A DNA stretch of 64,000 bases from JADJLQ01 sp964405735 (GCA_964405735.1 CAYOPD010000007.1:1-64000), one strand, 5' to 3'; positions 44,179 to 54,451 are shown, counted from the first letter of the stretch. The notes: a model not told the origin generated them from the letters alone. Made by a program: numbers and translations.

Positions 44179-46932
44179 ATGAAGTATTTGTATTTGATTT
44201 GCCTGCTGGTCCTCTACTGCAGTGCTGCGGCGCAGGGCATACCCCTCCCGGAACATCCAAGGCCTGATTTTGCAAGGGACCAATGGGTCAACCTCAATGG
44301 GCAATGGCAGTTTGAATTCGATTCACTGGATAGGGGTCTTGATGAAAAATGGTTTGAAAATAAAAGCTTATCCGGAATGATTACGGTACCCTTTCCATGG
44401 GGTTCGGCTCTTTCAGGCGTGAAAGACGAAGCCGATATTGCCTGGTACCGCAAGTCGGTCACCGTTCCCATTTCCTGGGACGGAAGCAGGACATTTATCA
44501 CGATAGGAGCCAGTGATTGGGAAACCCAGGTATGGCTTGATGGCAAATGGATCGGAAGCCACCGGGGAGGATATATGCCTTTTTCCTTTGACCTCAGTCC
44601 TTATGTCCGGTATGGTCAACCTCAAAACCTCGTCATCCGGGCGGACGACAAAAGGCGGATGTTTACCCTCTACGGCAAACAGGGATATGGCAATGCCCGG
44701 GGAATTTGGCAGACGGTCTACCTCGAAAGCCGGGGACGGGATTATATTGAATCCATCCAATGCTTTCCGGATATTGACCGTAAAGGGGTAGCTATAAAAG
44801 TTTTTATACCCACAGAAGCAAAGGAACCAATCCCTTTACAGGTAACCGTAAAAACACCCCAGGGTGACCGGGTACAAAAACTTCAGGTTTCAAAGGGAAA
44901 CAGCAGTGCTCAGACTTATTTGGATATCCCTCAGCCCAGGTTATGGAACCTCCGGGATCCCTATCTATACGATGTGGAGGTGCAATTGGGCAGCGACAGG
45001 GTGCGCACCTATTTTGGCATGCGCAAGATATCTGTAACTGTGCTTCCTGGCACCACCATTCCCTACATCGCTTTAAACGATGAGCCCATCTATCTTCAAC
45101 TTGCCCTGGACCAATCCTATCATCCGGCGGGATATTATACCTTCCCTTCCGATTCTTTCATGCGGCAGGAAATCGAAAGGAGCAAAGCCATCGGGCTCAA
45201 TGGCATCCGGACCCATATCAAGCCCGACCTGCCGAGGAAACTCTATTGGGCGGATAAACTCGGCCTGCTGGTCATGGCCGACCTGCCGAACAGTTGGGGG
45301 GAGCCGGATGAGCCCATGCGGCAGGAAGCAGAAACCACCTTGCGTGAAATGATAAAAAGGGATTTTAATCATCCTTCCATATTTTCCTGGATCGTTTTTA
45401 ATGAAACCTGGGGATTGACCACCCGGATTGAAAAAGAAGGCAAGCCGGTGAGTCAGTACCTGCCCCATACCCAGCATTGGGTGGCCTCCATGTATTACCT
45501 GGCCAAGTCCCTGGACCCGACCCGCCTGGTCGAAGACAATTCCATTTGCTGCGGACGCGGCCATACGGAGACCGACATATACAGCTGGCATGAATACCTG
45601 GCCGGATGGGAATGGGAAAACCATTTGAATAAAATTTCCGAAAACAATTATCCCGGCAGTCCCTTTCATTTTGAGCCCGGTTTTCAGCAACAATCCCAAC
45701 CCAATATCAATTCAGAATGCGGCAACGTTTGGGGCTATGAAGGCAGTACCGGGGACGTGGACTGGAGTTACGATTATCACCGCATGATCAATACGTTCAG
45801 GAAATTCCCTAAAGTGGCCGGTTGGTTGTACACGGAGCACCACGATGTGATCAACGAGTGGAATGGTTACTGGCGGTTTGACCGGAGCAATAAATTTACC
45901 GGCCTGGAGGAACTTGTGCCCGGCATGAACCTGCAGGACCTGCACAGCAAATATTATATATCCACGGGCAATGAGATCTGTAAAACCACCCGTGGTGGCG
46001 AGGTGGTGACCGTACCCTTGTACCTTTCCATTTATGATAGCGGCCCGATTGCAGGGAATCAGCTTGCGCTGGAATATACCCTGGATTTTACGGACGCGGG
46101 GGGTGAAACATCGGAAATCCTTTCCGGTAAAATGGGGATTGATGCCCTGCCCTGGGACCAGAAATTGTTGCAGGCCCTCCAACTTAAAATGCCGGATTAC
46201 CGAGGACTGGGTATACTCCGGCTGGTTTTAAAATCCGGGTCAGGGGAAATCCTTCACCGGAACTTTATGCATTTCGAAGTACAGTCGGATCTGGATCCAG
46301 CTGGCAAACTTATCTTCAGTGTCCGGCCGGATGGCTTTACTTCGCAGCAATGGTCCTCCAAATACTGGAACGTCCTTGAAGGAAAAAAAGTGAATGGAGC
46401 CGGTGCAGGCTATTTTGATTATCGGATCCCGGTGAGTAAAAAAACCAAACTTGAGGGTATACAGGCAGGCTACCTGGTCATGGAATTGTCGGCCAAACAA
46501 TTGTTTGATAAAGACCTGGAGGGTGCATTTGACCAGAATCAAAACTATATGTTAGGCTCCAGGGTATCCCCGCATAAAAACCCCAATGCCTATCCAATGA
46601 CGGATGAAGAAAAATTTCCTTCCGAAGTCAATGTCTTGATTAACGGAAGGCTGGCACTCCGGGCCGGGTTGGACGATGACCCTGCAGACCACAGGGGTGT
46701 ATTGTCATGGCACCACCAGTTGAAGGATAAAAGACTGCGTGAAGCAGGTTCATACGGTTACCTTATAAAAGTACCGCTTAGAAAAACAGAATGGCAGGCG
46801 GCCAGGTCCAGGGGTTATCTTTCCGTCAGACTCCAGGCTCCCGGAAAAGGTGGTTTGGCGGTGTATGGTTCACAATTCGGAAGATATCCCGTGGATATTA
46901 ACCTGGTTTTGCAGAAAAACCCTCAACACTGA
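44179..46932 (+). CDS. Glycoside hydrolase family 2 protein (beta-galactosidase/glucuronidase type)
   Basis: A 917-residue exported glycosidase. Signal peptide MKYLYLICLLVLYCSAAAQ. A GH2 N-terminal sugar-binding domain (residues 30-210: RPDFARDQWVNLNGQWQFEF, GASDWETQVWLDGKWIGSHRGGYMPFSFDLS), then the immunoglobulin-like domain and the TIM barrel with the acid/base pair in FNETWG (Glu409) and a candidate nucleophile Glu553 in WLYTEHHD. The C-terminal about 230 residues form additional beta domains. Hydrolyses a beta-linked sugar in the periplasm or at the surface; exact substrate unknown. Confidence 0.9.
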   Translation: MKYLYLICLLVLYCSAAAQGIPLPEHPRPDFARDQWVNLNGQWQFEFDSLDRGLDEKWFENKSLSGMITVPFPWGSALSGVKDEADIAWYRKSVTVPISWDGSRTFITIGASDWETQVWLDGKWIGSHRGGYMPFSFDLSPYVRYGQPQNLVIRADDKRRMFTLYGKQGYGNARGIWQTVYLESRGRDYIESIQCFPDIDRKGVAIKVFIPTEAKEPIPLQVTVKTPQGDRVQKLQVSKGNSSAQTYLDIPQPRLWNLRDPYLYDVEVQLGSDRVRTYFGMRKISVTVLPGTTIPYIALNDEPIYLQLALDQSYHPAGYYTFPSDSFMRQEIERSKAIGLNGIRTHIKPDLPRKLYWADKLGLLVMADLPNSWGEPDEPMRQEAETTLREMIKRDFNHPSIFSWIVFNETWGLTTRIEKEGKPVSQYLPHTQHWVASMYYLAKSLDPTRLVEDNSICCGRGHTETDIYSWHEYLAGWEWENHLNKISENNYPGSPFHFEPGFQQQSQPNINSECGNVWGYEGSTGDVDWSYDYHRMINTFRKFPKVAGWLYTEHHDVINEWNGYWRFDRSNKFTGLEELVPGMNLQDLHSKYYISTGNEICKTTRGGEVVTVPLYLSIYDSGPIAGNQLALEYTLDFTDAGGETSEILSGKMGIDALPWDQKLLQALQLKMPDYRGLGILRLVLKSGSGEILHRNFMHFEVQSDLDPAGKLIFSVRPDGFTSQQWSSKYWNVLEGKKVNGAGAGYFDYRIPVSKKTKLEGIQAGYLVMELSAKQLFDKDLEGAFDQNQNYMLGSRVSPHKNPNAYPMTDEEKFPSEVNVLINGRLALRAGLDDDPADHRGVLSWHHQLKDKRLREAGSYGYLIKVPLRKTEWQAARSRGYLSVRLQAPGKGGLAVYGSQFGRYPVDINLVLQKNPQH

Positions 46933-46938
46933 TTGCTG

Positions 46939-46960
46939 TCCCGAGGCCTAGGCCTCGGGA
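46939..46960. terminator. 22-bp perfect palindrome between convergent genes
   Basis: A perfectly self-complementary 22-base GC-rich sequence with centre CCTAGG sits between the GH2 stop (46932) and the convergent EEP gene end (46991). Without a loop of its own, the central bases would have to stay open. It probably ends transcription from one or both sides, or is a dispersed palindromic repeat. Confidence 0.55.
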
Positions 46961-46990
46961 GCTGATCTGGTGAAAGCTCATAACTCCTTG

Positions 46991-47857
46991 TTATTTCAAA
47001 GTCAGTTCAGCCAGCACCGCATGATGGTCTGAGGCAAACCTGCCTGCCCATGAATTGCTGAGTGTACCATGCCTGAGCACCTTTATTTTCTTGTAATTTT
47101 TCATTAAGATATAATCGATGTGCCGTCCATCCTGCTCCATGGCTTCAAAGCCGTTGAAGGTACTGTATGGGCCAAAATGCACCTGGAGGGACAAGCTTTC
47201 GCTATCGGTCAGATGGCTGGGGTCTGATGGCTCCATGAGGAGCCGGATGGGTTCCTGTGTTGGGATGGCATTAAAGTCTCCGGTCACAATAACCCTTGAT
47301 TTGCCTGCCATTTCTTCGATTTTTCTCAGTAATAATTTTGAACTTTCCCGGCGGGCCAATTCACCCAGGTGATCGTAGTGGGTATTAAATACATAAATGG
47401 TTTTTTTCTTTTTAATGGTTTTAATTTTGGCCCAGGTCACCACGCGATGGAGCATGGCATCCCATCCCCGGCTCGGTGTGTCCGGACTGGGGCTGAGCCA
47501 GAACGTGCCGCTTTCCAGCACTTCGACTCGGTCTTTGCGGTAAAAGATGGGTGAAAACTCCCCGGCTTCCTTTCCATCGTCCCTCCCTTTTCCAATAAAC
47601 TCGTATTCGGGCAAGGCCGCCTTCAAATCACGGATCTGGTGGATCAAAGCTTCCTGCATTCCGCAGATATCTGCGCCGTAAAAGCGGAGCATGGAAGCCA
47701 GGTTTTCTTTGCGTTTGTCCCAACGGTTTTCTCCATCCTGGGGATTGTCGTACCGGATGTTATAAGACATCACCTGGAGCGTCTGTGCATAAAAGTCAAC
47801 AGATGGTATTATAGTCAGGACTAAAACGGAGGTAAGTAAAACGAGTTTTTGGATCAT
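46991..47857 (-). CDS. Endonuclease/exonuclease/phosphatase family protein
   Basis: A 288-residue exported hydrolase of the DNase I-like fold. Signal peptide ends near FYAQ (residue 25). Landmarks are LQVMSYNIRYDNP, IVTGDFNAIPT and SDHHAVLAEL (the catalytic Asp-His pair), with GMQE for the metal-binding Glu. It resembles sphingomyelinase-, nuclease- and sugar-phosphatase-like EEP proteins; the substrate cannot be fixed. Confidence 0.92.
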   Translation of the reverse strand: MIQKLVLLTSVLVLTIIPSVDFYAQTLQVMSYNIRYDNPQDGENRWDKRKENLASMLRFYGADICGMQEALIHQIRDLKAALPEYEFIGKGRDDGKEAGEFSPIFYRKDRVEVLESGTFWLSPSPDTPSRGWDAMLHRVVTWAKIKTIKKKKTIYVFNTHYDHLGELARRESSKLLLRKIEEMAGKSRVIVTGDFNAIPTQEPIRLLMEPSDPSHLTDSESLSLQVHFGPYSTFNGFEAMEQDGRHIDYILMKNYKKIKVLRHGTLSNSWAGRFASDHHAVLAELTLK

Positions 47858-47917
47858 AATTTCCTGTTTCTTGCCTTCAAATATAGTGAGGCCAGGTCAA
47901 CGCATTCAATTAAGGTC

Positions 47918-48991
47918 TCATTGAAGGAGGAGGACGGGTTTATTGAAGAACCGGCTGTATTTGCTAATGGACTTTTCAAGCATGCTGAGATGCGCCTTAT
48001 TTGGTTTGGAAAACCAGGTTGCCTGCACGGTCAAACTTGCCGATGCCGTTTTTCTTTTCCAAAGGCCAAGCACTTTTCCCCCGTATACCAGAGTTGGATT
48101 CAGTATTCCGTTTGAAGTCATCGTGGTTGGAATGAATTCAGGCTTCAAGGCGAACGACCGGTCTGCATAACCAATCAGGTACTCATCATAAGCCGGCAGC
48201 AGGAGAAAAGGGCCTGGTCCGTGGCCTGCAGGTTTCGGGGGGACTGTAAACCAATGGACCTTACCTTTTATTTCTATTTGGTCAAGCGAAGACTGGTTCA
48301 TTTTTATGCCCAACCTTGCCGTATTTACGGGAATGGTCATCCATTTGGTAAGGTCTTGGAGGGTGGCGGGTCCATGACTTTGAAAATACCGCAGCGTCAG
48401 TTCCGCCAGCGCCTCCTCCGAAGATTTTTTCACCGGTGAAGGGACTCGCTCTTCAACCAGGCTATAGGTATGGTTCTTGCCCTTTTGGGGACCGCTGCAG
48501 ATAAGGCCTTCCAGTTCAGCATCATAAAAGATATGGATCAGCTGAAGATTGTCCGGTTTGATTTTATGCCGGTGAAAAACTTCTAAAATTTGATGACGGG
48601 TGAGGCTGGGCCGGGCCAACAATGTTTTATGGATCAGTTTCCTGGTTTTTTTCAGCAGGGGTTCATTCAATCCCAATTGGTTAAATCTGCCGGCATGTGC
48701 TTTTCTCAGAAAGGGAGCCGAAAAACGGTTCATCCATACGTAATCTTCTCCGGGGATCAGATGCCAGGTAGGCCTGAAAATATGTGCCCTGAGAATCAGC
48801 CCCTGATCCAGGGCAAGGTTTATTTCTTCAAGTTTCGGGTTACGCAGGCGGATACCCACTGCCCATCTGGCCATTTCAAAATCCTGGGCCTGTATACCGG
48901 CCATATATTTCACCACCGAAACCGGGTCGTCGAATACAGGATGGGACAGGCCCTGCCGGATTATTCGTTGTGAGGCCAGGCTTGAATTCAT
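47918..48991 (-). CDS. AlkZ-like winged-helix DNA-binding protein (HTH_42)
   Basis: A 357-residue protein of the HTH_42/AlkZ family (pfam06224), whose studied members are DNA glycosylases that unhook interstrand crosslinks or remove alkylated bases. The glutamine pair Q-x-Q needed by AlkZ glycosylases is present at GIQAQD (Gln34, Gln36). HIFRPTWHLIPGEDY and LLPAYDEYLIGYADR are the other family landmarks. It is between the EEP gene and a VOC gene; the neighbourhood does not suggest antibiotic synthesis. Confidence 0.85.
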   Translation of the reverse strand: MNSSLASQRIIRQGLSHPVFDDPVSVVKYMAGIQAQDFEMARWAVGIRLRNPKLEEINLALDQGLILRAHIFRPTWHLIPGEDYVWMNRFSAPFLRKAHAGRFNQLGLNEPLLKKTRKLIHKTLLARPSLTRHQILEVFHRHKIKPDNLQLIHIFYDAELEGLICSGPQKGKNHTYSLVEERVPSPVKKSSEEALAELTLRYFQSHGPATLQDLTKWMTIPVNTARLGIKMNQSSLDQIEIKGKVHWFTVPPKPAGHGPGPFLLLPAYDEYLIGYADRSFALKPEFIPTTMTSNGILNPTLVYGGKVLGLWKRKTASASLTVQATWFSKPNKAHLSMLEKSISKYSRFFNKPVLLLQ

Positions 48992-49030
48992 TGGCCGGAA
49001 TTATTTTTGCAAGAATAAAAAATTTCTATC

Positions 49031-49402
49031 ATGGCTTCACCCCTTCTCGGACTCCGAACGGTAATTTATAAAGTGCCCGACCTGGAGCAGGCAAAAAACT
49101 GGTACAGCAAAGCCTTTGAAACCAATCCCTATTTTGATCAGCCTTTTTACGTGGGATTTAATATCGGAGGATATGAACTGGGCCTTGATCCGGATGGCTA
49201 TGCCGAAAACCTGCCCAACACCAATTCGGTGGCCTATTGGGGTACCGATCATATCCAGGAGACCTTTGACCGGTTCATCCAGCTTGGCGCGAATCACATT
49301 GAAGCCCCTTCCAACGTGGGTGGAGAAATCATGGTTTCGACGGTGGCCGACCCCTGGGGAAACCGTATTGGACTGATCTATAACCCTGAATTCATACTTT
49401 GA
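49031..49402 (+). CDS. VOC-family protein (glyoxalase/bleomycin-resistance fold)
   Basis: A 123-residue single-domain VOC protein: LRTVIYKVPDLEQAKNWYSKAF is the first module and DHIQETFDRFIQLGANHIEAP then ADPWGNRIGLIYNPEF the second. A family metal site is partly recognisable. The substrate is unknown; such proteins detoxify methylglyoxal, bind drugs or act as dioxygenase-like enzymes. It lies divergent from the AlkZ-like gene by 39 bases. Confidence 0.9.
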   Translation: MASPLLGLRTVIYKVPDLEQAKNWYSKAFETNPYFDQPFYVGFNIGGYELGLDPDGYAENLPNTNSVAYWGTDHIQETFDRFIQLGANHIEAPSNVGGEIMVSTVADPWGNRIGLIYNPEFIL

Positions 49403-49425
49403 TCCGGGGCTTGACAGGTATTCCT

Positions 49426-50481
49426 TTATAAGGAAATTTTGAGGGAGACATTGTGGCTCCCGTTCCAGGGATTACTGGCCCGGTAACCATAGTCGATTCC
49501 CAGTTTCTGATTGCTTCCTTTTTTAAAGGGAGCCTCGATTCCAAAGCCGGCGGATAAACCGGTATAGACATTTTTATTGTCAACTCCTTCCAGTTCATAT
49601 TTATATCCGCCGCGTAAAAAGAACAGGTTATTAAAGGCATACTCCACGCCCGCTCCCAGTTCATCCCGTGAAAATGAATTGGCTGTAAAATTAGCCAATA
49701 CCGTCAGCCGGTTTCGTTTATCCAGGTGAAAGTCATAGGAGGTCCCGATATTCAGCAGGGAGGGTAATTCAAAACCCGCGGACCGCTGATCAAAAGTCAG
49801 TTGATAGGGTGTTTCCCCTTCCGGGCTGTCCCCTTGAAAGGAGAGGCCTTCCCCGCCAAAGCGCATGGGAGAACCTACATTCCGCAGCGAGATCCCGAAC
49901 TTAAAATTATCTTCCGGGCCGTTCACATATTGAACTCCGGCGTCAATGGCAAAACCAAAAGCGCTCAGGTCGGAGGTGGATTCGGAAATCCCTCGAAGAA
50001 GAATGCCCACGGATACTTTGTTTTCAAACGTATAGGCATAACTGATTCCGAGATTAAAAAAACTGGGAGAATAAGTTGCCCCCGTTCCACCGGGCAATTG
50101 AGTAGTGGTCACCAGGATATCTCCAAAGTCCAAAGACACCAGGTTGAATCCGAGGACCCCGTTTTTACCCATTTTCTGAGCAAAACCAAGGGCATTCATG
50201 CTGATGCCCGAACCGCGCAGGTATTGAGTATGCCCGATGAGCAATTCTGTTTTATGTATTCGGGCCAGGCCAGCAGGATTAAGCCATAGTGCTTCCACAC
50301 CGGAGATCATGGACGTGGTCATGGTATGCAGGCCTGCAGCCCGCGCCCAGGGATTCATGGTCAGTTCATAAGCCCCGGCTTCCCCCTGTCTGTCCGGGTT
50401 GCCTGCAAACAATCCCTCCCTAAAAGCAATCATCAGGATCAAATTGATTATCAGCCAGTATCTGCACTTCATACGCTTCAT
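49426..50481 (-). CDS. PorV/PorQ family outer-membrane protein
   Basis: A 351-residue barrel of the PorV/PorQ (UPF0164) family. N-terminal signal, then GEAGAYELTMNPWARAAGLHTM and SGVEALWLNPAGLARIHKTELLIGHTQYLRG, the family signature; glycine-rich strands continue to the C-terminal NVSLKISL. PorV itself carries type IX secretion substrates to the sortase-like PorU. It is last in a trio with 3-4 base gaps, so probably serves the 1320-residue protein upstream. Confidence 0.9.
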   Translation of the reverse strand: MKRMKCRYWLIINLILMIAFREGLFAGNPDRQGEAGAYELTMNPWARAAGLHTMTTSMISGVEALWLNPAGLARIHKTELLIGHTQYLRGSGISMNALGFAQKMGKNGVLGFNLVSLDFGDILVTTTQLPGGTGATYSPSFFNLGISYAYTFENKVSVGILLRGISESTSDLSAFGFAIDAGVQYVNGPEDNFKFGISLRNVGSPMRFGGEGLSFQGDSPEGETPYQLTFDQRSAGFELPSLLNIGTSYDFHLDKRNRLTVLANFTANSFSRDELGAGVEYAFNNLFFLRGGYKYELEGVDNKNVYTGLSAGFGIEAPFKKGSNQKLGIDYGYRASNPWNGSHNVSLKISL

Positions 50482-50484
50482 GCT

Positions 50485-53400
50485 TTACAATCCGGTCGGA
50501 TCAAATTTGCGGTTAACGTTAAACCATTTAATCGTCGTCTCGCCGATGCCTTCAGCCTGGATATGGACCAGATAAACGCCGCTGGCCACCGGTATACCTT
50601 TGGTATTTTTCATATCCCATTCCAGGTCTGGTATATACCGGGTGTTCAGAATTGCGGGGTTTGTCCGGTCACGGATAGGGAGGTCTTTTTCATCCCTCTT
50701 GTACTGACGGATGAACCTCCCGTCGAGGGAATAAATGGTCACATTGCATTTGGCAGGGAGGTTGGTGATTTTTACAATATTGGCAAACTGGGTGCTTTCG
50801 TAGCTGGAATAGGCGTAGTATGGATTCGGTACGAGGTTTATTTTTTTAAGGGAGGCCGGTATTTCTGCACCCTGCAAAGCCTGGGCGGCTTGCCCGGAAA
50901 TGGTAAACAGATAGGAGGGATGCCCTTTGGCGCTATTGGTCCCTACGGCCACCTGGAAAGGGTTTTCCACCCGCATTTTTACGGTGACCTCATTGGGTAT
51001 CAGGCCGTCCTTATAGGCCAATAATTTCTGGCCAGTGGGCAGTATGGGCCAGGTCACCCAGGTGACATCGCGCAAACCGGGGATTTTCCGTAAGGGACTA
51101 TTCCCTGAATTCAAGCGCTCGCGCAGGGATTTACATTCATCGTATTCCTGCAATGTCACGTAAATAAAGTGTTGCCCGCCCAGCAGATAATTAAATAGGG
51201 TAGGAGGGCCGCCGGTCTGGATGACCTGCTGGCTGGTAGGATTCCACATCATATCGCCACCGACCGGTTTCTGATCGTCAAAGCCTTGTGGAAACAACCT
51301 TCCGTCGTAAACCGAATTTTCACCAAAAAAGATATTCAGTCTCTTGCCGGTTTCCACATCGATGGCATAACCCGGAAACCAGGACATCCCGGTTCCGTCA
51401 TTGTCCGGATCGGCAAAGCCATCGTTGTTGGTATCTTCCTTACCTACGGAAGGACTTCTGCGCAAATCCATATTTCTTGCGTCCAAAACCGTGGGGATAC
51501 CCAGGCCGGTGGTTTGGGAATAATAAAACGGAGAGGCCGTTTCGACCACCACACAGCGGCTCCAGAGGCTTTTGTCAGGGGTAAGTACGATGTCCACATT
51601 GTTGAGGTTTTGAAGCCGGAAACCCGGATTTTCACGCATAATCCGGAAACCATCTGAGGCATCCATCCAGGATGGCCCGATATAGGGATTCAGCGGGTCT
51701 GAAACCCTGAAATCGGTGAGGTAAAAAGGAACAAAGCCTCCACCATTGCCCATAGTAGACAAAGCCGATTTCTGGTCCAGAAGAAAATCAATTTCATTTT
51801 TACCGGTCTTTACATAGTTGATCACCCCATCCCCATCAGGCACCGTACCAAACCATTGCGGTTTATTGAGGTCTTTATAACTGATTTCGGCGCCGATAGC
51901 CCCATTGGTGCCCAGCGAATTGCCTCCGGCATCAATGCTCTGGCCCAAGGTGACGGAGAAACCGAATTTGGCGATCAGCTGCTCATTGAGATTGTCCAGC
52001 GTGGTTTCCGATAAAATGACGTTGTTTGGATCCTTGCTGTTTATCAGTTTCCACCGGACCGGAGGATCGAGCTGGTTGTTATTGGGGTCCGCATCAGTGA
52101 AGGTCAGCACAAACTCACCATCCTGCACATCCAGTGGATTATAAATTTTAACCTGGATCGGGCCACGGCCAGGTTTGTACTTTATCCGGCCGTTAAATTT
52201 TTTATCCAGGATGGCCTGGCGGGTAGAATCGGACATGTCCAGGAAGTTGCCGCCTGCCCCGATACCGTCCAGGCGGGTGATTTCCACCCCATTGCCATAG
52301 GCCGATTTAAGGTTGGTATTCACCACCGGCCTTGGAATAGGGACATAGGTACGTATGTTCCTTCTGCCTTCCAGGTAAGATTTCCGTTGGCCGACTACAT
52401 CCCTGGGATTAAAGGGCAGGTAATTGTTGTAGGCATAAGCTATGGCGGTATAATAATATTTTTTGTGATTGATCAGGGCCCGGTCTTCAGTGGCAAACTG
52501 GTCTTCTTTGATCTGGAAACTATGCCTGATCCCGGCATCTTCCCCTTCCACCCGGATTTCAGGGATCCAAACCGGCTGAGAGGAATTCGGGTCTGGGACC
52601 GATTTCCAGTTGTAAATATTACGCACCCCGTTTTTGATATCCACCTGGAAAATCAGCCTTGCCCGGTTGACGTCATCAATATCCGCGATTCCGACATCGG
52701 CACTTTTCAGCTGGTAGATTTTGTATCCTTCAAAACGGTAGAGGCTGTCGGCTACACCGGCGGGAGCCTGTAAGTCTACTTCCTGGTAACCTTCGTAAGC
52801 GTTATTGGATTTCACGGGATCATTCGACAAAAGGAGGATCAGTTCCTGGTCGAGTTCTATAAAATCAAGGTCCGGAGCATCGGGCCCGTCGGTAATGTCA
52901 AAACAATTGTCAAATAAAGCCTGCGCAATATCATCGGCTGAGGTCAGGCGATCAATATTCGGGCATGGATAATCCAGATCCGGTACCCAAACCACCCCTA
53001 TAATCAGCTCATTGACTGCTCCCGGGTCAAGCCTGAAAGGCCCGGAAGCCTGGATGGTCCTCCGGTCCCCGAAGTCCAGGTTGGCGGTACACATGGACCA
53101 GCCGCGGGCATTGTCCGGAGCATCGGTGAATGCATAATCGTTTCTGGCGGCACCGATCTGATACGCTGTGCCACCGTATGAAAAGGGGGTTCCGTCTTTC
53201 CATGACCCGGACATGTAATTGTAATATTCCTGCGCGTTCTGTGGGTCGGTCATAGCATTCGGCCAGTTTCCGACTGCCGCATTATTAAAATAAGTAAAGG
53301 AGGACATGCCGATTTCCTGGCCGAATTCATCGAGGGGCCCCCTGAAATAATCCACTCCCAGGATAGGTACATCGTTGCAATACGTATTTATGCCACCTGG

Positions 53401-54447
53401 GCAGGAACAGCCCGTTTCTCCGTCTGTGGCATCCTCGTTGTACACATAGGCCATGGATCTTCCCACATCGCATCCGATATAATCATCCGTATAACAGCCC
53501 AAATCAGGGTCAACAAACATCGCGAAGAAAGTGCTGTCGATGCTTTGGGTGGCGCGGTTGATCAGCTTGTACCGCTGGAAGGTCATGTTGTTGATTTCAT
53601 CGTTGGTGGCATAAGCAAATGCCTGGACCTGGATTTCCATCTGGATGGGTTTGCCCTGGGTCTGGGTGTGGATCCCTCCTGCATCATTGTATATCCAAAA
53701 GGTCATTTCATCGGGATACTGGGGGGCATTGCATCCCCTGATCTCGATGATGGGATAGTCCCCTTTGCAGGGATCGTATAAACCGTCTCCATCGCGGTCA
53801 AAAAAACCGGCAAGTCCCTGGCTGGTGTTGGGTAGGTCAAAACCATGAATATTCTTAAAATAAGGATTCCCCCTGCCCGGCCACCCGAGAACATCTTCAG
53901 GAATTTTTTTACAATCCAGTACCGTTCCTGAAGCAAGGGCATCGTTATAGGCTTTCAGATGCAAGGCAATGTTTTCTCCCGTGACCTGGAAATGTTTGTC
54001 CCATTTGGCACAGGTGTCAATGCCGATGGTGCCTTTTACTGGATCCAGGGGGCCTGGCCAGAAATCATTGAGATTTCCTGTTCGGTATATCTGGCCGGCC
54101 AGTTTGAGGTTACCCACAGGATCGTAACCGCCCAGCCAGACGGCACCTGCAAATATGGAGGATACTTCAGGTATGCCGGACCCGGGTTGTACTTTGGGGA
54201 CAATATATTTTCCATCCTGCAAATCCCACCATACGTCTCCCCCGCCTAAAAGCCTGGCGCGGACATTATTGATTTGCATGTCGACGGATGAAGTGGATGG
54301 TGCGCAATCGGCTCTGGGAGTAAGCCTTTGTTTGAGTTCATTGATCTTTGCCTTTTTCGGGGGGTAGGGAGGATATGCCCAACCGTAGACAAAGCCATAT
54401 ACCAGCAGAAAAAAGGAGATTATATATTTCTTTTGAAACATCATCAT
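50485..54447 (-). CDS. Large exported protein, family not named, with FlgD/sorting-like C-terminal domain
   Basis: A 1320-residue exported protein (signal peptide residues 7-24, MMMFQKKYIISFFLLVYGF). It has long aromatic/Gly/Asp-rich beta segments with motif words such as AGAVWLGGYDP, FFDRDGDGLYDPCKGDYPI, and DTNNDGFADPDNDG (calcium-type). The C-terminal about 130 residues (NLVPNPYYAYSSYE, VKITNLPAKCNVTIYSLDGRFIRQY, PVASGVYLVHIQAEG) form a FlgD-like/type IX sorting-like immunoglobulin domain. I do not recognise the rest. Probably a cell-surface protein that depends on the PorV-like gene 3 bases downstream and the TonB receptor 4 bases upstream. Confidence 0.8.
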   Translation of the reverse strand: MMMFQKKYIISFFLLVYGFVYGWAYPPYPPKKAKINELKQRLTPRADCAPSTSSVDMQINNVRARLLGGGDVWWDLQDGKYIVPKVQPGSGIPEVSSIFAGAVWLGGYDPVGNLKLAGQIYRTGNLNDFWPGPLDPVKGTIGIDTCAKWDKHFQVTGENIALHLKAYNDALASGTVLDCKKIPEDVLGWPGRGNPYFKNIHGFDLPNTSQGLAGFFDRDGDGLYDPCKGDYPIIEIRGCNAPQYPDEMTFWIYNDAGGIHTQTQGKPIQMEIQVQAFAYATNDEINNMTFQRYKLINRATQSIDSTFFAMFVDPDLGCYTDDYIGCDVGRSMAYVYNEDATDGETGCSCPGGINTYCNDVPILGVDYFRGPLDEFGQEIGMSSFTYFNNAAVGNWPNAMTDPQNAQEYYNYMSGSWKDGTPFSYGGTAYQIGAARNDYAFTDAPDNARGWSMCTANLDFGDRRTIQASGPFRLDPGAVNELIIGVVWVPDLDYPCPNIDRLTSADDIAQALFDNCFDITDGPDAPDLDFIELDQELILLLSNDPVKSNNAYEGYQEVDLQAPAGVADSLYRFEGYKIYQLKSADVGIADIDDVNRARLIFQVDIKNGVRNIYNWKSVPDPNSSQPVWIPEIRVEGEDAGIRHSFQIKEDQFATEDRALINHKKYYYTAIAYAYNNYLPFNPRDVVGQRKSYLEGRRNIRTYVPIPRPVVNTNLKSAYGNGVEITRLDGIGAGGNFLDMSDSTRQAILDKKFNGRIKYKPGRGPIQVKIYNPLDVQDGEFVLTFTDADPNNNQLDPPVRWKLINSKDPNNVILSETTLDNLNEQLIAKFGFSVTLGQSIDAGGNSLGTNGAIGAEISYKDLNKPQWFGTVPDGDGVINYVKTGKNEIDFLLDQKSALSTMGNGGGFVPFYLTDFRVSDPLNPYIGPSWMDASDGFRIMRENPGFRLQNLNNVDIVLTPDKSLWSRCVVVETASPFYYSQTTGLGIPTVLDARNMDLRRSPSVGKEDTNNDGFADPDNDGTGMSWFPGYAIDVETGKRLNIFFGENSVYDGRLFPQGFDDQKPVGGDMMWNPTSQQVIQTGGPPTLFNYLLGGQHFIYVTLQEYDECKSLRERLNSGNSPLRKIPGLRDVTWVTWPILPTGQKLLAYKDGLIPNEVTVKMRVENPFQVAVGTNSAKGHPSYLFTISGQAAQALQGAEIPASLKKINLVPNPYYAYSSYESTQFANIVKITNLPAKCNVTIYSLDGRFIRQYKRDEKDLPIRDRTNPAILNTRYIPDLEWDMKNTKGIPVASGVYLVHIQAEGIGETTIKWFNVNRKFDPTGL

Positions 54448-54451
54448 GGTT

